Source: Dehalococcoidia bacterium
GTDB lineage: Bacteria > Chloroflexota > Dehalococcoidia > Bin125
NCBI GenBank assembly: GCA_022826965.1
Contig: JAJDTU010000001.1
Span: 248,001-312,000 of the forward strand
DNA: 64,000 nucleotides
Reading direction: 5' to 3'
The stretch's first letter is position 1; the number at the start of each line of letters is the position of its first letter. Both the position numbers and the translations under genes were made by a program. This document shows, in pieces, positions 44,096-52,245 of the stretch. Under the pieces are notes generated by a model. The model saw only the letters and a list, made by a program, of their open reading frames with translations, did no database searches and was not told where the DNA came from.

Positions 44096-44311
44096 TCAGC
44101 CCTCCGCTCCGCCACGCAGGTCTCCGCCGACGTCGAAGCGCAGACCCGTCGCGGGCTCCGTCTCGCCCAGGTCGGCCAGCGGCTCAGTCCGCAACTGGTT
44201 TCTGAGCGTCCGCGTCACGATCGGCAGCGCGCGCTCAAGCTCTGCCTCGCTCGCCGAAGCGCCAAGCGACTCCGCGAACGCCGCCAATGCCTCCAGTGGT
44301 GTGTCGGCCAT
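44096..44311 (-). CDS. Small GatC/AtzG-like (DUF4089-type) amidase partner
   Basis: A 71-residue protein: an N-terminal helix (A-L-A-A-F-A-E-S-L-G), a second helix with R-T-L-R-N-Q-L, then L-A-D-L-G-E-T-E-P-A-T-G-L-R-F. This is the pattern of GatC and of the AtzG subunit that wraps around its amidase. GAGGAG lies 6 nt before the ATG and the stop is 1 nt from the amidase start, so translation is coupled. A frame on the same strand runs far upstream to 45253, but only this end has coding support. Confidence 0.75.
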   Translation of the reverse strand: MADTPLEALAAFAESLGASASEAELERALPIVTRTLRNQLRTEPLADLGETEPATGLRFDVGGDLRGGAEG

Positions 44312-44425
44312 ACCCGCTCCTCTCCCGCTCAGCTTTCGGCTAGATGATACGGGCGCGACCCCTATCCTGCCCTCATCCAGTCCGCATCCACCAACCGAAC
44401 GACAACGCGCTGAGGAGTCTCCAAG

Positions 44426-45214
44426 ATGGCCGATGAAGTCCTGTTCGATGTGTCCGAGCGAGTCGCCACCATAACCCTCAATCGCCCCGACAAGATGAAC
44501 ACGATCAACAGCGCCCTCGGCTCCCAGTTGATCGAGTCGCTGGTCGAAGTCCGCAACAACGACGAGATCCGCTCGGCCGTCATCACCGGCGCCGGCGACC
44601 GCGCCTTCTGCGCCGGCGCCGACCTCACCCAGGGCGACGGCCCCGCCGCCTCCGCCGGTCCCGCTGGCCATTTCCCCACCAACGCCGGCGACCGCTTCGA
44701 CGAGTTCGACGCCAAGAAACCCTTGATCGCCGCAATCAACGGCCACGCCCTCGGCGGCGGCTTCGAAATCGCCCTCGTCTGCGACCTGCGCATCGGCGCC
44801 GAGAACGCCCGCGCCCGCCTCGGCCTGCCCGAGATCACGCTCGGCTTCTTCCCCCTCGCCGGCGGACCCATGCGTCTGCCCCGAGCCATCCCCCAGGCCT
44901 ACGCCAACGAGATGCTCTACCTCGGCCGCCGCCTGAGCATGGAGGAAGCGCTCCAGTGGGGCGTCATCTCCCGCCTCGTCCCCCAGGACCAGCTCCTCCC
45001 GACCGCCCAGGAAATGGCCGCCCAGGTCGCCGGCTACGCCCCCATCGCCGTCCGAGCCATGAAAGAACTGATCAACGCCCAAGGCGACATGACCCTCGCC
45101 CAGGCCAACCGCTTTGGAGGCTCCCTCCGCTGGATCGTCGGCCAGACCGCCGACTCCAAAGAAGGCCCCCGAGCCTTCGCCGAAGGCCGCCAACCCGAGT
45201 TCAAGGGCGAGTGA
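44426..45214 (+). CDS. Enoyl-CoA hydratase family protein with both catalytic Glu
   Basis: A 262-residue crotonase: F-C-A-G-A-D-L-T (oxyanion hole), G-G-G-F-E-I-A-L-V-C-D-L-R (first Glu) and L-P-E-I-T-L-G (second Glu). It is therefore competent as a hydratase. TATCCT at 44363 is a possible -10, with a ~50-nt leader. It diverges from the amidase operon. Confidence 0.92.
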   Translation: MADEVLFDVSERVATITLNRPDKMNTINSALGSQLIESLVEVRNNDEIRSAVITGAGDRAFCAGADLTQGDGPAASAGPAGHFPTNAGDRFDEFDAKKPLIAAINGHALGGGFEIALVCDLRIGAENARARLGLPEITLGFFPLAGGPMRLPRAIPQAYANEMLYLGRRLSMEEALQWGVISRLVPQDQLLPTAQEMAAQVAGYAPIAVRAMKELINAQGDMTLAQANRFGGSLRWIVGQTADSKEGPRAFAEGRQPEFKGE

Positions 45215-45234
45215 TCGAGACAGGATCCACCACC

Positions 45235-45819
45235 ATGAGAAGCCAGGAATCACTCAACGAACTCCGCTACCTCCGACGCATCGACGAAGAGATCGACGCG
45301 ATCTGGCGCGCGCGCCAGCCCGACCTGGACCGCCTCCGTCGCGTGGCGGGAATGCTCTACACCTCGCATGGATTGGTCTGGAAGTCGCAAGGGTGCAACG
45401 GCTCCGGCGAGCACGACCCGTACGCATCAGACATCGTCGACCGCTGCCTGATGGTCGAGCGTTCGGCTGGGCCGCACCGTCGCGCGATTGATGCCTTCAT
45501 GGATTGGCGGTGCGACTCCTGTGGCTGGAATCACCGCACCGAGTACACATATTGGGCCCTCGAGGCGCAGCCGGGAGATACCTTCGATCCGGACCGGCAG
45601 CTCGGCCTCGATGCCTGCTGCGAGCCAAACGATGAAGGCGCTGAGACTAAGCGCCGCCGAGCCGTATTCCTGCGCGACAACGCCGCAACGGTCAGGCTGG
45701 AGTCGAACCGATTGGTGGCGGAGAGACTGTCTGAGTGGGCCAGCCAAGGCCTCCTCAGCAACAACGTCGACCAGCGTTACGCCACCGAACTCACCGCCCC
45801 CATCCCCGTGGCCACCTGA
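45235..45819 (+). CDS. Protein of unknown function with a Cys cluster
   Basis: A 194-residue protein starting 21 nt after the crotonase stop. The first third is helical and Arg/Glu-rich (R-R-I-D-E-E-I-D-A-I-W-R-A-R). Residues ~85-130 contain D-W-R-C-D-S-C-G-W-N-H and, later, D-A-C-C-E-P, which could bind a metal, with a C-G-N-G-like C at ~53. No known family. It is probably co-transcribed with the crotonase. The frame extends further upstream, but inside the crotonase coding sequence. Confidence 0.55.
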   Translation: MRSQESLNELRYLRRIDEEIDAIWRARQPDLDRLRRVAGMLYTSHGLVWKSQGCNGSGEHDPYASDIVDRCLMVERSAGPHRRAIDAFMDWRCDSCGWNHRTEYTYWALEAQPGDTFDPDRQLGLDACCEPNDEGAETKRRRAVFLRDNAATVRLESNRLVAERLSEWASQGLLSNNVDQRYATELTAPIPVAT

Positions 45820-45856
45820 CGTCGAGCGGCCGGCACGAGTGGCTCAACGGCGAGGC

Positions 45857-46120
45857 CTAGTCCGCGGCCAACTCACAGTGATCCGCAATCTGCGGCGGCA
45901 TCATCGTCACAAGCGCATCTCGTAGCCGCGTGCTGTCCGGAAGCCCCCGTAGATCGAGCTTGCCTTCGATGCCGATGAACTCCGCCCCAATCACCATCCC
46001 ATCGGCGTCGAAGTCCACGAGCCGGTCATCCCCAAACGCCCGCGTCTTGGCCACCTCCCCGTCGCGCAGCCGCACATACAGAATGTCCCCTGGTTCATTC
46101 AGCGTCACCGAGGTTGTCAC
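45857..46120 (-). CDS. DUF2283-type small protein (antitoxin candidate)
   Basis: About 87 residues from a GTG at 46120 with GGAGGAGGA upstream. I-L-Y-V-R-L-R-D-G-E, D-D-R-L-V-D-F-D-A-D-G and V-I-G-A-E-F-I-G are typical of DUF2283, small beta-rich proteins usually next to a DUF4258 gene. The gene overlaps the upstream DUF4258-type gene by 26 nt in another frame, so they are coupled. In related pairs this one is thought to be the antitoxin; that is inference. Confidence 0.7.
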   Translation of the reverse strand: MTTSVTLNEPGDILYVRLRDGEVAKTRAFGDDRLVDFDADGMVIGAEFIGIEGKLDLRGLPDSTRLRDALVTMMPPQIADHCELAAD

Positions 46121-46385
46121 GGCCTCTGTCCTCCTCCCCGTGCCAGGCGACTGTCGCGACCACAGGCGGATCTGAGCCCCTCCTAATGTAGACCTTGCAG
46201 ACCCGCTCTCCAATCGTCTTCAACAGAATCTCGCACGGAGTCTGGAGCCTCCTGGCGGGGCGCCGCTCGTCAGGTGCACTCAATGTCAGGGCAACGTCCG
46301 CTTCAGACACTCCTCGCTGGCTCATTCTCTCCCGTGCGTGCTGCTCATAGACGATGAGTGGCAGGCGCTCTGGCGAAGATTCCAT
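46095..46385 (-). CDS. DUF4258-type small protein (toxin candidate)
   Basis: About 96 residues from the ATG at 46385. Y-E-Q-H-A-R-E-R-M-S-Q-R-G-V-S-E-A-D-V is the H-A-x-x-R-M motif of DUF4258; a basic middle (R-R-P-A-R-R) and V-C-K-V-Y-I-R follow, consistent with a RelE/BrnT-like RNase fold. The tail (G-E-E-D-R-G-R-D) overlaps the start of the DUF2283 gene. The DUF4258-DUF2283 order and overlap match a frequent bacterial gene pair of proposed toxin-antitoxin type. Confidence 0.72.
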   Translation of the reverse strand: MESSPERLPLIVYEQHARERMSQRGVSEADVALTLSAPDERRPARRLQTPCEILLKTIGERVCKVYIRRGSDPPVVATVAWHGEEDRGRDNLGDAE

Positions 46386-46421
46386 GAGCCGCAAGTCTAA
46401 CGACGCACCGAACGCGCCCCT

Positions 46422-46427
46422 TATCCT
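46422..46427 (+). promoter_or_regulatory. Candidate -10 box TATCCT, 8 nt before the ATG
   Basis: TATCCT, then GACCAACC, then ATG at 46436. Another leaderless-type start, with no ribosome binding site visible. Confidence 0.45.
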
Positions 46428-46435
46428 GACCAACC

Positions 46436-47614
46436 ATGACCTACCTCCCCCTCGACCACCTCTTCGTCCTCGACCTCACCCGAGCCCGCGCCGGTCCCAC
46501 CGCCACCCGACAACTCGGCGACTGGGGCGCCGACGTGCTCAAAGTCGAGCAACCCGAAGAGGGCGAGGGCATGACCGGCGGCCGCGAGTCCTCCGACTTC
46601 CTCAACCTGCACCGCAACAAGCGCTCCCTGACCCTCAACCTCAAGGAGCCCGAGGCCGTCGAGATCTTCCTCACCCTCGTCGAACGCGCCGACGTCGTCG
46701 TCGAGAACTACCGCGCCGACGTCAAGCGTCGCCTCGGCATCGACTACGACGCCTGCCGCGCCCGCAACCCGCGCATCGTCTACGGCAGCATCTCCGGCTT
46801 CGGCCAGGACGGACCCTACGCCTGGCGCGCCGGCGTCGACCAGATTGCCCAGGGACTCGGCGGCATCATGACCGTCAACGGACTGCCCGGCGGTGGACCT
46901 GTCCGCGTCGGCATCCCCATCGCCGACCTCACCGCCGGAGGCTTCCTCGCCCAGGCCATCCTGATCGCGTTGCTCGAGCGCGAGCGTTCGGGCGAAGGCC
47001 AGTGGGTCCACACCTCCCTGCTCGAGGCCCAGATCGCCATGCTCGACCTCCAGGCCACTCGCTGGACGATCGACAGCGAGGTCCCGCCCCAGGCCGGCAA
47101 CGATCATCCCACCTCGATGCCGACCGGCGTCTATGAAACCGCCGACGGCCACATCAACATCGCCGCATCGGGTGGCGTCATGTTCGCCCGACTCTGCCGA
47201 GCCATCGAAGCCGAGGAACTGCTCGACCACCCCGACTTCGCCTCCTCGGTCCGACGCTCAAAGAACCGCGCCGACCTCAACGAGCAGATCAACCAGCGCA
47301 CCCGCACCAATACCTCCGACCACTGGATCCAGTGCCTCAACGAGGCCGGCGTCCCCTGCGGACCGATCTACGACATCCCCGCAACCTTCGAAGACGAGCA
47401 GGTCAAACACCTCGGCATCGCCCGCCAGGCCCCACACCCCGACCGGGGAGAGATCACCGTCGTCGGACAACCAATCAACCTCACCCGAACCCCCCAACCC
47501 GAAAAAATGCGCCTCCCAACCCCCGCTCTCGGCCAACACACCGACGAAGTCCTCACAGACCTCGGCTACACCCCCGACGCCATCACCGACCTCCGCACCC
47601 GCGGCGTCATCTAA
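46436..47614 (+). CDS. CaiB/BaiF CoA-transferase (second in window)
   Basis: A 392-residue class III CoA-transferase: V-L-D-L-T-R-A-R-A-G-P, L-G-D-W-G-A-D-V-L-K-V-E, N-K-R-S-L-T-L-N-L-K, and I-P-I-A-D164-L-T-A-G-G containing the candidate catalytic Asp. These fit formyl-CoA/succinyl-CoA:carboxylate transferases. It is followed 74 nt later by a crotonase, separated by a dispersed repeat, so an acid could be activated here and then processed as a CoA ester. Confidence 0.92.
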   Translation: MTYLPLDHLFVLDLTRARAGPTATRQLGDWGADVLKVEQPEEGEGMTGGRESSDFLNLHRNKRSLTLNLKEPEAVEIFLTLVERADVVVENYRADVKRRLGIDYDACRARNPRIVYGSISGFGQDGPYAWRAGVDQIAQGLGGIMTVNGLPGGGPVRVGIPIADLTAGGFLAQAILIALLERERSGEGQWVHTSLLEAQIAMLDLQATRWTIDSEVPPQAGNDHPTSMPTGVYETADGHINIAASGGVMFARLCRAIEAEELLDHPDFASSVRRSKNRADLNEQINQRTRTNTSDHWIQCLNEAGVPCGPIYDIPATFEDEQVKHLGIARQAPHPDRGEITVVGQPINLTRTPQPEKMRLPTPALGQHTDEVLTDLGYTPDAITDLRTRGVI

Positions 47615-47619
47615 CTCCG

Positions 47620-47658
47620 GTCCCCTCTCCCCGAGGGAGAGGGTTAGGGTGAGGGCCG
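47620..47658. repeat. Dispersed palindromic repeat, family C
   Basis: CCCCTCTCCCCGAGGGAGAGGGTTAGGGTGAGGGCC; the layout matches the widely distributed CCCTCTCCC-GGGAGAGGG type. It lies in the gap between the CoA-transferase and a crotonase. Related copies are at 48554, 52488 and 58551. Confidence 0.85.
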
Positions 47659-47688
47659 TCTGGCCCCGATATCGACAGGAGACCAACC

Positions 47689-48495
47689 ATGAAACACCAC
47701 ATCCCCCTCGACACCGACAAAATGCTCGCCTGGTCCGAGGACGGCATCGGCTGGATGGTCTTCAACAACCCCGACAAACTCAACGCCATGGGCGTCGCCA
47801 TGAACGCCGCCATCCCCACCATCATGCACACCTTCCGCGACGACCCCGACGTCCGCGTCGTCGTCATGAAAGGCGCCGGCGACCGCGCCTTCGTCTCCGG
47901 CGCCGACATCTCCGAGTTCGAGGCCCAGCGCTCCAACCCCGAGACCATCGCCAAGTACGACCGCATCGGCGCCGCCGCCGGCCGAGCCTACGGCGAGCTC
48001 GACAAGCCCATCATCGCCATGATCCAGGGCTATTGCATGGGCGGCGGACTGCTCACCGCCCTTCGCGCCGACCTGCGCATCGCCTCCGACGACTCCCAGT
48101 TCGGCGTCCCCGCCGCGCGCCTCGGGCTCGGCTACGGCTACGCCGGTGTCAAGACCCTCTGCGACCTCGTTGGCTTCGCCGCCGCCCAGGAAATCCTGCT
48201 CACCGGCAAACGCTTCCCCGCCGCCGACGCCGCCCGCTGGGGCCTCGTCAACCGAGTCACCACCCTCGAAGACCTCGAACCCACCGTCCACGAACTCGCC
48301 GCCACCATCGCCCAGAACGCCCCCATGACCATCCGAGCCATCCGCCGAGCCATCCAGGAAATCCCCAAAGACCCCGACCACCGAGACCTCGACCAGGTCC
48401 AGGCCCTCGTCAACGCCTGCTTCGCCTCCAACGACTACAAAGAAGGCCGAACCGCCTTCATGCAAAAGCGCCGCCCCACCTTCCAGGACGCCTAA
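47689..48495 (+). CDS. Crotonase-fold protein lacking both catalytic Glu
   Basis: A 268-residue crotonase. The oxyanion block F-V-S-G-A-D-I-S-E-F is intact, but the first Glu position reads G-G-G-L-L-T-A and the second reads G-V-P-A-A-R-L-G, so neither hydratase Glu is present. Many crotonases with this pattern are isomerases, hydrolases or have unknown activity. The fold is not in doubt; the reaction is. The C-terminus carries typical Y-K-E-G-R-x-A-F. Confidence 0.88.
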   Translation: MKHHIPLDTDKMLAWSEDGIGWMVFNNPDKLNAMGVAMNAAIPTIMHTFRDDPDVRVVVMKGAGDRAFVSGADISEFEAQRSNPETIAKYDRIGAAAGRAYGELDKPIIAMIQGYCMGGGLLTALRADLRIASDDSQFGVPAARLGLGYGYAGVKTLCDLVGFAAAQEILLTGKRFPAADAARWGLVNRVTTLEDLEPTVHELAATIAQNAPMTIRAIRRAIQEIPKDPDHRDLDQVQALVNACFASNDYKEGRTAFMQKRRPTFQDA

Positions 48496-48553
48496 CCCCC
48501 CCCCCACCGCCCCCGCCTCCGAGCGGGGACCCGCCCCCACGCCCGGCTCTCTA

Positions 48554-48614
48554 GTCCCCTCTCCCCGATAGAGAGGGCTAGAACCTGCCCCCGCGTAGGC
48601 GGGGGGTGAGGGCC
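48554..48614. repeat. Dispersed palindromic repeat, family C, composite copy
   Basis: CCCCTCTCCCCGATAGAGAGGG, then CTAGAACCTGCCCCCGCGTAGGCGGGGGGTGAGGGCC. The extra segment (CTAGA..CCTGCCCCCGCG..GGCGGGGGG) is shared with the copy at 58551, so the two form a subfamily. Confidence 0.85.
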
Positions 48615-48642
48615 GCCCCCGAACCTGTGCGACAATCCCCGC

Positions 48643-48730
48643 ATGCTAGCCGAGTCCGCGTGCGGGAAGTGGGCACGCACTTCTCCGACCACCCACTGTT
48701 CACCGATCGATCATCCAACAGCGGATGCGG
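48643..48730 (+). pseudogene. Possible 5' stub of a gene cut by the restriction-modification insert
   Basis: An ATG at 48643 has GACAAT six nt upstream, the leaderless-type layout used by other genes here. The frame continues for about 29 codons to 48730, where the stop region of the low-G+C restriction-modification gene begins, and runs on to 48831 inside it. It may be the remains of a host gene interrupted by the insertion, or a chance start. Confidence 0.2.
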
Positions 48731-51700
48731 TTATCGCGCCTCTAGTGGATCGGACTTTGCTGCAGCGAAGTGCGCATCGGCGACTGTCTCCAGACGCCGA
48801 AGCTCGGCGATTCGACGTACCATTATGGTGACTCGCCTTCTGGTTTCCAAAGTCAATGTCTCACCTACGAAGTAAGAGAGATACTTTTCCACCGGACTCC
48901 AACCTCCAAGTGAATACTCCGTGATCTCCTTGGGAACGGTTCGCCAACCGGAGCTGTTGTTCCACAGCAAATCGCCTGCTACGTGCCGTCCGCCGCTACG
49001 ATTGCGGGAACCGTATTCGAGCACCGGGTCCGGTCCAGTGACTAAGTCGGGCACAGCCAAGTCTCTAAGGTGTTGCGTTATATGCCCTTTGGTGACTCCT
49101 TCAACGTCTGTCCACGGATCCACGAGTTGGGCATATCTACGCCCTGTCTGCGAGGCCGCAACGAGTTCGTGAGGATCGGAAGGAACGGGCACCATTGGGA
49201 AGTCGTCGTGCTCGACGGGTTGCGAATCAAGCCAATCCGCTGAGGCCACAACGCCACAAAGAGCAAAGAAGATCGCTTGCGCAACCTCGTCCACTGTGCC
49301 CTGGACACCCGCCTTCATCGCAGCCGCAATGTAGCTCTCGCTAATGTTCGGGCGTTCACCGGCTTCCGGAGACGCACCGCTTTCGCCTTGTTCTCCTAAC
49401 AAAGCACGTAGCGCCGGCGACCAAAGAGGAAGAACCCGAGCGTCGGGATCCATTGCTCCGAAGGTCGGGACTGCTATCGACACCAACGGACGGGCTGCAC
49501 CTATCCGACGTCGCGTTTGAGTCGAAATGAGGCATACCTGCTTGGGAATCTGCATGAAGGGAACCAGATCTCGTCGCGCTTCGTTCAGGAGCTTTGTATC
49601 AGTTTCCCAATAAAGCCACCGGCCATGCAGCGGCCGCCAAAGGCAAGGGACCACCCGCAACGGACTGATTCCCTTCCATCCACGGGCGTTGTTTCGGCTT
49701 AGAAGGGCTGACCGAATCTTCGGGCCGTCGTATCGCGATTGCCTCACTCCAAAACCTGGATGCCTTTCAACCAGTTCATCCCATGACGTGTCCGGGTCGA
49801 AGTAATCACCCATTCGACTGGTCAAAGCACTCTCTTCGATATCGGTGACTACAGGGTCCCTCACGGGCTGAACGCCAGAGTTGTTGTAAGAAAAGTACTC
49901 GTCCAAGGTTGCCCACTCGTCGACACCGAGCGGCGCACTCAATTTCCATCGCTTTGATTTGGTCGCAATCCAACCTTTTGTTCCACTATTGATCTCTGCC
50001 TCGCTGAAGCTCCTTAATGCCTTCCTTTTCGCTTTGGCCGACCCTGCCACAATCCTGCGGTGTACCTTAGCACTCACTGGATCGTCTTCATGAAACACTC
50101 CGCTCGCCAAGTCGCCATCCGGGTACCTGACGGCCGTTACGATTGCGGTGCCGATCGTCACGCCGGGCGCGACGTCCGTAGCAAACACCGATTGGTCCTC
50201 TGCGTGTCCACCGGCACCTCGCGTATCGCCGCCTAGGTCGTCTACGATGATTCGATCAAACCTCGACAGAATGTCTTCTCGCATGGCGGGATAGCTTCTA
50301 CCGGCAAGCCACTTCCGATTCGTAATGAAGGTGACGATTCCCGTCGCCGTGTAGTCAGTGATTCGTAAAGCTGCAGCCGCCCAAAATCGAGCATACAAAT
50401 CATTTAGGCGGTGCTTCCGCAGTCCCCACTTCGATTTCAGCGGGTCAGTCCAGGGCGCGATGAGTTTCTTTTCCTCATCTGTTGTCGCTGAAGAGTAGCC
50501 TTCGTAGGGTGGGTTGCCAAGCACAACCAACACCCTTTTGTGGCGTTTGAACTGACTCGCAAACTCGACTTCGCTCTTGGCTCCAATCCACGGCAAAGTC
50601 ATCTGCGCAATATTCGGCTCGTCAAACCATCCCAGTAGACTGTTCGTCAAGTAGAGACCGGACCTCTGGCCTCTGGCAAGAGGAACTTTCTTTTCGCGGA
50701 GATGTCTGCGCAAGTGGAGATCGCCGACCAAAAGAGCGGCCGGCAGTATCTCGAATCCCACGATTCGTGTCGTGGCAGCATCTCTCAGTAGTTCTGCTGC
50801 CTGCTGGGCTGATTCACCTTGCTCTTCCCAATGGTGCGTGAGGTGGTCATAGATTGCTGCAATGTACGTACCGGTACCTGCAGCCGGGTCTAAGATAACC
50901 ACACTGTCATCCGCTAGGCCAGCATCTATACCAAGATCCTCCTTCAGATGGTGGTCCGCTCGAGCTACTTGGTACTCCGCGATCTCGCGTGGCGTGTACC
51001 AAACGCCTAGTTTGTCCCGCAACTTAGAATCGAACTTTGCGAGAAACGGTTCGTAAAAGTACTCGATCGCACGGTCGTCGAATTGAGCTCCAAGAGCGTC
51101 TCTATCAATGCGCCTCAACGCTCCTGCGACGCTCTCTAGAAGGGCGCTGACATGTGGTATGCCCAAGACAGCTGGAGACAGTGCTGAGTACACAATCTCC
51201 GCCATGACGCCGATCTCAGGGCCGTCGCGGGCCTCCTTCCATTGGAAGCTCTCTGGTTCAGCGGATTCTAGCCAGGTTGCGAACATACCGTAGACGATGG
51301 CCTGCACTGCAGTAGATACCAGGAACTCGTCGTCTAGATCTGCTCCTAGCCAGTCCCTAAACCCCGCCTTCATCTGGCCAAAGGCACTGGGTGGCAATGC
51401 GTGGGCCAAGCTCCGTGCGTGATTGGCGAGCACATCAGCTATTAGGTACGGAGCGCTGACGCTCTGTTGGTTTACACAGCCTGACTTCAGGATCTCCCGG
51501 AGTAACTTCGCAGCGTCTGTTGTCGTCTTGGGCTTCGGTTGGCCTATCGGATCGCCGGTGAAGAGGCGGACATTGTCTTGCTGGACGAGAGAGTCTCCTT
51601 CGAGTCGAGCTAGGACAAAGTCATTGAGGTTCGTTAGTAAGACCCATCCTGCCAACTGCCTCGCATATCGCTGAGCCTGTTCGAGTTTGAGCAACTCAGC

Positions 51701-51934
51701 GACGGACACGTGGGGAAGCTTGACCTCGACGTAGAGGAGCGGGAGGTTCGCTTGGTACAGACCGAGGTCCGGCTTGTCTGCCGGGTTGGCGGCTAGGCCA
51801 CTGTGAGCCTCAACCCCGTCTTCGCTTCGGTCATTTAGCAGGTCTACCAATGCTGGATAGTAGGACTCTTCTGTCGTGTCAGGATTGGCGTGGATCTGCC
51901 GACATCTCTGTAGGAACGTTGAGATTGCCGTCAT
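48731..51934 (-). CDS. Single-chain type IIG/ISP-like restriction-modification enzyme
   Basis: A 1067-residue enzyme. An N-terminal nuclease-like segment has P-D56-L-G-L-Y and E70-V-K72 in D-(x13)-E-x-K spacing. The linker Y-F-Y-E-P-F-L-A-K-F-D-S-K-L and G-V-W-Y-T-P precede methylase motif I, D349-P-A-A-G-T-G-T-Y, and motif IV, N474-P-P-Y, as in N6-adenine methylases. The last third is the probable target-recognition region. It lacks the helicase domain of true type ISP enzymes (about 1600 residues), so it is closer to type IIG. Base composition is much lower in G+C than flanking genes. Confidence 0.88.
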   Translation of the reverse strand: MTAISTFLQRCRQIHANPDTTEESYYPALVDLLNDRSEDGVEAHSGLAANPADKPDLGLYQANLPLLYVEVKLPHVSVAELLKLEQAQRYARQLAGWVLLTNLNDFVLARLEGDSLVQQDNVRLFTGDPIGQPKPKTTTDAAKLLREILKSGCVNQQSVSAPYLIADVLANHARSLAHALPPSAFGQMKAGFRDWLGADLDDEFLVSTAVQAIVYGMFATWLESAEPESFQWKEARDGPEIGVMAEIVYSALSPAVLGIPHVSALLESVAGALRRIDRDALGAQFDDRAIEYFYEPFLAKFDSKLRDKLGVWYTPREIAEYQVARADHHLKEDLGIDAGLADDSVVILDPAAGTGTYIAAIYDHLTHHWEEQGESAQQAAELLRDAATTRIVGFEILPAALLVGDLHLRRHLREKKVPLARGQRSGLYLTNSLLGWFDEPNIAQMTLPWIGAKSEVEFASQFKRHKRVLVVLGNPPYEGYSSATTDEEKKLIAPWTDPLKSKWGLRKHRLNDLYARFWAAAALRITDYTATGIVTFITNRKWLAGRSYPAMREDILSRFDRIIVDDLGGDTRGAGGHAEDQSVFATDVAPGVTIGTAIVTAVRYPDGDLASGVFHEDDPVSAKVHRRIVAGSAKAKRKALRSFSEAEINSGTKGWIATKSKRWKLSAPLGVDEWATLDEYFSYNNSGVQPVRDPVVTDIEESALTSRMGDYFDPDTSWDELVERHPGFGVRQSRYDGPKIRSALLSRNNARGWKGISPLRVVPCLWRPLHGRWLYWETDTKLLNEARRDLVPFMQIPKQVCLISTQTRRRIGAARPLVSIAVPTFGAMDPDARVLPLWSPALRALLGEQGESGASPEAGERPNISESYIAAAMKAGVQGTVDEVAQAIFFALCGVVASADWLDSQPVEHDDFPMVPVPSDPHELVAASQTGRRYAQLVDPWTDVEGVTKGHITQHLRDLAVPDLVTGPDPVLEYGSRNRSGGRHVAGDLLWNNSSGWRTVPKEITEYSLGGWSPVEKYLSYFVGETLTLETRRRVTIMVRRIAELRRLETVADAHFAAAKSDPLEAR

Positions 51935-52245
51935 CGTGCTGAGCCCCTAGCGAATCACGTCCAGCGCGACACCTCTACGCAGATTAGCAACCTTTTGTGG
52001 TCGGTCCTATTGAGCGAGGCCGCCCTAAGCCAAGACCCACGCGCCGCCAAGCAGGATGTGGAGGCACTGGCGGCAGACCGCAGGCCTGGTGCACTCGGTG
52101 CTGAGGCAATCCGGTTGGTTTAGTCGCCCCGAGACCATGGAGATCGTCGACAACCTCCCACCCCTCCGAGAAGCCGACTAACCCCACCCGACCCAATCTC
52201 CGCTACAATAAGAACAAACGTACCGATATCCGGTAGGCCCGAACC
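51935..52245. other. Intergenic region with one short frame; nothing firmly identified
   Basis: About 311 nt between the restriction-modification start and the small gene at 52246. A 41-codon plus-strand frame (52056-52181) ends in L-P-P-L-R-E-A-D and could be a gene remnant, but has no further support. TACAAT at 52204-52209 is a possible -10 for the gene at 52246; no -35 is apparent. Confidence 0.35.

Noticed and set aside
44312-45253. Upstream extension of the AtzG-like frame
   Set aside because: This part is antisense to a crotonase with both catalytic Glu and lacks ribosome binding sites; only the 71-residue end has support.
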